DNA from: Struthidea cinerea
Lineage: Eukaryota; Chordata; Aves; Passeriformes; Corcoracidae
Direction of reading: 5' to 3'
NCBI GenBank assembly: GCA_013397865.1
Contig: VZTI01004815.1
Location: 514,893 to 578,892 of the forward strand
Length of the DNA stretch: 64,000 nucleotides
The notes beneath the pieces were generated by a model that saw only the letters and a program-made list of their open reading frames with translations, was not told where the DNA came from and did no database searches. Positions 59,730 through 64,000 of this stretch are shown in pieces (position 1 is the stretch's first letter; each line of letters starts with the position of its first letter). Made by a program: the position numbers and the translations under genes.

Positions 59730-59891
59730 TTCGCGACAGGCGGGGCGCGGCCGCGCTTTGCGGCGGGCCGTTGCCGCGGTAACGACGCCTTGGGTCGGGA
59801 GCCGCCGCCGTCCGCGGTGCGTCCATCCCGGTCCAGTCCCTGCATCCCGGCCCGGTCCCTCCCACACAGTCCGGGCCCTCCCGCCGCGGCC
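59730..59891 (+). promoter_or_regulatory. CDKL2: GC-rich promoter and 5' UTR of CDKL2
   Basis: CpG-dense sequence (GGGGCGCGGCCGCG, GCCGCCGCCG) begins at about 59740 and runs into the start codon, which sits in the Kozak-like context GCGGCCATGG. There is no TATA box. The transcription start probably lies within this block. Confidence 0.6.
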
Positions 59892-62800
59892 ATGGACAAG
59901 TACCAGGTGCTGGGGCTGGTGGGGGAAGGCAGCTACGGCGTGGTGACCAAGTGCAGGAACAGGGAGAACGGGCAGATCGTGGCCGTCAAGAAGTTCCTGG
60001 AGAGCGACGACGACGCGGCGGTGAGGAAAATAGCCCTGAGGGAAATCAAACTGCTCAAGGTGAGGCTGGCGGGACCGCCCTTTTAGCAGTTTCGTGCTTA
60101 AATTTTTGTGGGTTTGTGTTTGAATTGGCGGCTCCCGTTGCAGCCCCTCGCTCAGTTTGTGTGGCAGCGTAGCGGCTCGTCAGCCTCTGGTCAGCATTTA
60201 CAAAAACAACATCCAAGCCGAAAGAGACTCGCTTGGGCCCTGCTTGGGTTTCCGGGTGCGGCCAAGCCGCGCTCGGTGAATGTCACCTTTTGTGCTGTAG
60301 CCTTGCAGAGCTGCTTTCCCCTTCGCCTGAGCGCCGTGCTGGGTTCAGCCGGTGAATCCGGGGTGAGGAAAGCCTGTTGGTGTGGCCGGCGTTCCGCAGG
60401 GAGTGGTACGCGGTCTCTGGTGCCGCCCGGTGGTGGCTGTCCCCCCCGTCCCAAATTCCTGTCCTTTGCGGCGGTGAATTGGCTGAAAATGAAAGAAACG
60501 CTGACCTTTTAAAGCCTGCGGGTGAGTGGTGACCTGAGTGTGTGGCACTAAGCGGTCTGGGGGGTGCCGGTGTCACCTGAGACGGAAAAATGCTTCTAGG
60601 AAAGTTTTCCTTTATTTTCTTTTATTCATGGCACCTTCCTGGCAGGCAGGAGGCTGGAGGAGGAGTCCTGTCAGATCCCCTGAACCATGTGTAGCCCCCC
60701 AGGTGGGAGCCAGCTGGCATGGTGTCCTTTGGACTTGCCCGGTGTCAGTGTTGTGGTGAAAGGGGGAAGGACAAGGGGGAATGGATTCAAACTGAAAGAG
60801 AGTAGGTTTTAATTGGATAGTAGGAATAAAATATTCCCCGTGAGGGTGGTGAGGCACTGGCACGGGTTGTCCAGAGAAGCTTCCCTTGTCCCTGTGCACG
60901 GGGCACATGTGGAAGTTTGAAACATTGGAACACAGGTGATGTGTCTGTTGAAAAAAAGGAGGAAAATCTTACTACACTTGGAGAGCAATCCAGGCTGTTC
61001 GTGTGGTGTGGGGTGTTCCAGAGGTGGGAATACTGGCAAATTTGTGTCCTGTTCTCTTGGCTGCCACAAGTGTCTCTTCCCAAGTCTGCCAGTTACAGTC
61101 CCTGTGCTCTGAAGGGGAAAAAAAGTGATATTTGCCATCACTGCAAGAACTACAGAATTAAAGTTAATAGAAGTGTATGTGCTGGAGCTTGAGGCACAGC
61201 CAGCAGCTCCAAGCATTATCCCTTCAAACCTTTTAGAGTGGATCTGTGCGAGCCTGGATTGTACCTGCTCCACTGGCCAGGCTCACCGAGTTACTGAGTT
61301 ACTGAGCACCACCCAGGTGTGTTGGGAATTAACTTGTTTTCCTGGGTGAATGGAATCTTAGCAAGGGGAACATTTCCATGTACAGCTCAGGAAGGGGGAA
61401 ATAAATACCTGGAGATTTAGTCTCTTTGTAGTTCCTTCCTTTGTTCTCTGGGAGTTTTTGTTTGTTTGTTTGTTTGTTTCTCTTGAATTTGGGCAGAAAT
61501 TTAATTGTGACTGAAAACAGCAAAACCTCTTCAGGTCTCCTGTGTTGGGAATAAATCATTCTTGGGAAAAGAGCTTTTTCTCTTATTGATTATCCTTTAA
61601 AAATTCTTCTCTTGTCAGACCTTCTAAGAAATCTGGGCAGACACAGATGCAGGTTGGCTGGCATTGCCTCTGCACGGGCAGAGTTTCCCCTACAATTCCC
61701 TGTGCTCTGCAGTTCTTTTGCATCTCCCTCGGTCATATCCCTGAGCTCTGGCGCTGCCTCCAGGCAGCCTCCAGTGATGATTCCCTGCCAGGCTCCAGCT
61801 AATAAATAACTGCTCTCTGTAGCGTGGCCTTTTGTGTTGGTGTGTGATAAATGTGTAACAAGTTGGAGGTGGATTCTTGTCTGCTGGGAGCGTGGTGACA
61901 AAATAACCAGCAAACACAGCTGCTTTTTCTTCCTCTTTTTATTCAAATTGCTTTTTTTGCTAGTGTCCCAGCTGGGCTGCAGTTAAAAGTATTCCTTCAT
62001 AGTTTTCCCTAAGTAAGTGTTTTCCCTCACTAAACGTTCCCTATTTTATCACAGCAACTCAGGCATGAGAATCTGGTGAGCCTGCTGGATGTGTGTAAAA
62101 GGAAGAAGCGGTGGTACCTGGTATTTGAATTTGTGGATCACACGGTGCTTGATGACCTCGAGGCCTCTCCCAATGGACTGGACTACAACAGGGTTCGGAA
62201 ATACTTATTTCAGATTATGAGAGGAATTGCCTTTTGTCACAGCCATAATGTAAGTATGTGCAAGAAATCAGCTCTGCAGCTAAAATTAATAGATACAGAA
62301 GGATATAGCTTTGTATTTATATATATTTAAACTTAGAGAAACAGAGCATTGTCTGAAAAGAAAGAGAGGTACAGAGAGATACAATAAAATAAATAATGAG
62401 TCTGAAATTAGAGGTTCTGTATTTAACCTGTAATTTTCTACCTGAATATGAGAAAGCCACAGTTTTTTCTGAGCCAGCCAGTTTGCTATGTACAACAGGG
62501 AATTTGCCCTGACTTGCTCTTCTCTGTGCAGATAATCCATCGGGATATTAAGCCAGAAAACATACTGGTTTCCCAGTCAGGAGTTGTGAAACTCTGTGAC
62601 TTCGGATTTGCCCGGCCCTTGGCAACTTCGGGGGAAGCTTACACGGACTACGTGGCGACCCGCTGGTACAGAGCCCCGGAGCTGCTGGTGGGGGACAGCA
62701 AGTATGGCAGGTGGGTCTGGCCTGCCAGCCTGGGAAGGGCTGTGCGGAGCACGGACGGGCTGCTCCATCTTCGGCAGTGGCTCAGCCTTTGGATCGATGA

Positions 62801-63678
62801 AGCTGTGCTGAGCTGGGGTGGTGGTGTTTTTTCTCCCCAGGCCTGTGGACGTGTGGGCTATTGGCTCCCTGATAACAGAAATGCTTACAGGAGAGCCCCT
62901 TTTCCCTGGAGACTCCGACATTGACCAGCTCTTCCATATCACCAAGTGCCTGGGTAAGAAGAGCCCCTTGGGCTCCTCATGCTTGCTCAGGAACGAAGGT
63001 CTCAGATTTGTTTTGATGGGTGGGAAGATAACAACCCAGACTGTAGCCCTTACTGCAGTGCTGACCCAGCACTTCAGCCTCTCAAATGTTTCACTGTCCT
63101 GTATTTTTCCATGTGGTTGCTTTGTTTGCGTGATTCCAGGTAACTTAATTCCAAGACAACAGGAGTTATTCTATAAAAACCCTCTCTTTGCTGGCATGAA
63201 GTTGCCTGAGGTGAAGGAGCTTGAATCCCTGGAGAAACGCTATCCCAAACTCCCTGCTGCCGCGCTGGATTTAGCCAAGGTAATTGACCGATTGTTGCCT
63301 GTGAATGCTTCTGTTTCCCTGTCCTTCACCTTGTGCAGGTGCGTACAGGGCTGGTAAAGTGCCTTTCTGTCAGCTCCCCATGCAGTGAGCAGCTGCTTGT
63401 GTTGGCAGCTTGGGGAGGGCTGTGGGGATACCACAGCTCCAGTCCAGGGTGATGGGGGCACTCAGCCAGTCACCCGCAAGGCCTGGAGGGGTCACTGCAT
63501 ATCCTGCAGGGATCTTTCACTCAGACATGCCAAAGCCTTAGTTTAATTCCTGGTGTGTTTACGTCCTCATGTTCGCGTTGGTTTGCCAGGAGTGCTTGCA
63601 GATTGACCCAGACAAGAGACCGTCCTGCGCCCAACTCCTGCAGGGAGATTTCTTCAACAAGGATGGCTTTGCTGAAAG
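59892..63678 (+). CDS. CDKL2: CDKL2, cyclin-dependent kinase-like 2 (5' part; continues beyond window)
   Basis: CDKL2 is a CMGC-group Ser/Thr kinase. Exons: 59892-60059, 62055-62249, 62532-62710, 62841-62953, 63140-63279 and 63590-63678, all with GT-AG borders and matching phase, giving 294 codons plus two bases. Kinase features in order: glycine loop GEGSYG (11-16), ATP lysine K33, the RKIALRE helix, HRDIKPEN (124-131), DFG (144-146), the MAPK-like TDY activation motif (159-161) followed by VATRWYRAPE, and the DVWAIGS helix. The match to human CDKL2 is closer than to CDKL1 or CDKL4, especially KKRWYLVFEFVDHTVLDDLE, which the other two lack. The last exon reaches DGFAER, the end of the kinase lobe. 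The variable C-terminal tail lies outside the window. Confidence 0.93.
60769..60890 (+). mobile_element. CR1 LINE fragment, plus orientation
   Basis: Reads as CR1 sense sequence: ACAAGGGGGAATGG, TTCAAACTGAAAGAG and a TTAATTGGATAGTAGGAA block. GTGAGGGTGGTGAGGCACTGG and GTTGTCCAGAGAAGCTT follow. The usual continuation to the 8-bp tail is missing, so the 3' part is deleted or too diverged to follow. Confidence 0.8.
61456..61479. repeat. (TTTG)n microsatellite
   Basis: Tandem TTTG units in CDKL2 intron 1. Confidence 0.85.
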
Positions 63679-64000
63679 GTAAACAGCTCCTTTGTTGCTC
63701 ACTGCAGGCTCAGGTTAGAAGGTGTTGGAATCCAGAATGCAGAGAATATCCCTCTGCCTGTTTTGAAGGATTCTATTCCCCTGGACAACACTGTCCTTGA
63801 CCTTCGCCCATGGAGAAAGTTACCTACCCTTTGGGAAGAGTTAGAATCTACTCTGGTGTGAACTAGATGATCGAATGTTATGTAAGATTGTCACAAGGTG
63901 AAAATTTAGGGTCTTTGGGTTTGTTAATATAGTAAATAGATAAAAAGCAAAAAACTTCCAAATGGAGGATTGTTGTCTTTCTCCAGGCCTTCTTCTTCTT
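63679..64000. other. CDKL2 intron 6 (partial); possible unidentified repeat
   Basis: Intronic sequence after the sixth exon, running to the window edge. The stretch 63760-63930 has the style of a dispersed element (an AACTAGATGATCGAATGTTA block), but I cannot assign it to a family. No exon is visible before the edge. Confidence 0.4.

Larger units (their letters stand above)
60060..62054. other. CDKL2 intron 1
   Basis: A 2.0-kb intron that holds a CR1 fragment near 60769-60890 and a (TTTG)n run at 61456-61479. No other exon or RNA gene is seen. The smaller introns 62250-62531, 62711-62840, 62954-63139 and 63280-63589 show nothing further. Confidence 0.55.

Noticed and set aside
59892..63678. 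Assignment of the right-hand kinase to CDKL1 or CDKL4
   Set aside because: The LVGEGSYG start, KKRWYLVFEFVDHTVLDDLE and FFNKDGFAER segments match CDKL2. CDKL1 and CDKL4 have HLVFEYCDHT-type sequence there.
1..64000. CRISPR arrays, operons, prophage or other prokaryotic systems, and rRNA genes
   Set aside because: The window is spliced vertebrate DNA. No evenly spaced direct repeats, rRNA sequence or viral gene clusters were seen.

Overview
This window is nuclear DNA from a vertebrate, almost certainly a bird. It has spliced genes with GT-AG introns, no operons, GC-rich promoter patches, sparse interspersed repeats, and CR1-type retroposon fragments with the avian/reptilian consensus. The deduced proteins are clear orthologues of human proteins. 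I cannot name the species.

Layout, left to right. (1) 1-6.9 kb is mostly non-coding. The first ~520 bases look like the polyadenylated 3' end of a plus-strand gene, and NEUROG2 is the positional guess. The rest is possible regulatory sequence. (2) 6.9-26.5 kb holds ALPK1 on the minus strand. I rebuilt 13 coding exons, all joining in phase, giving 1200 residues with no internal stop. A 103-N gap lies in the ALPK1 intron between coding exons 2 and 3 and appears to be an unmerged contig overlap. (3) 26.5-39.5 kb is intergenic and holds a CR1 fragment, simple repeats, a 5-N gap and a 72-base poly(A) run. (4) 39.5-43.3 kb is TIFA on the plus strand: a GC-rich promoter and non-coding first exon, then an intronless 190-residue coding exon. 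(5) 46.3-57.7 kb is AP1AR (gadkin/gamma-BAR) on the minus strand, with 10 coding exons and 301 residues. (6) 59.9 kb to the end is the 5' part of CDKL2 on the plus strand. Six coding exons cover nearly the whole kinase domain, and the gene runs off the window.

How they work together. ALPK1 and TIFA lie head to head and encode consecutive steps of one innate immune pathway. The ALPK1 N-terminal domain senses bacterial ADP-heptose, its C-terminal alpha-kinase phosphorylates TIFA on Thr9, and TIFA oligomerises through its FHA domain and recruits TRAF6 to activate NF-kB. All the ligand-pocket and signalling residues I could check are conserved here. AP1AR links AP-1 vesicles to kinesin and Arp2/3, and CDKL2 is a CDK/MAPK-like kinase. 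These two share a head-to-head intergenic region of about 2.2 kb. I saw no evidence of a wholly novel gene system. The most distinctive observations are the intact ALPK1-TIFA pair, the AP1AR-CDKL2 neighbourhood (not adjacent in human), a near-perfect hairpin upstream of CDKL2, a G-quadruplex-like run beside the TIFA first exon, and several assembly artefacts.
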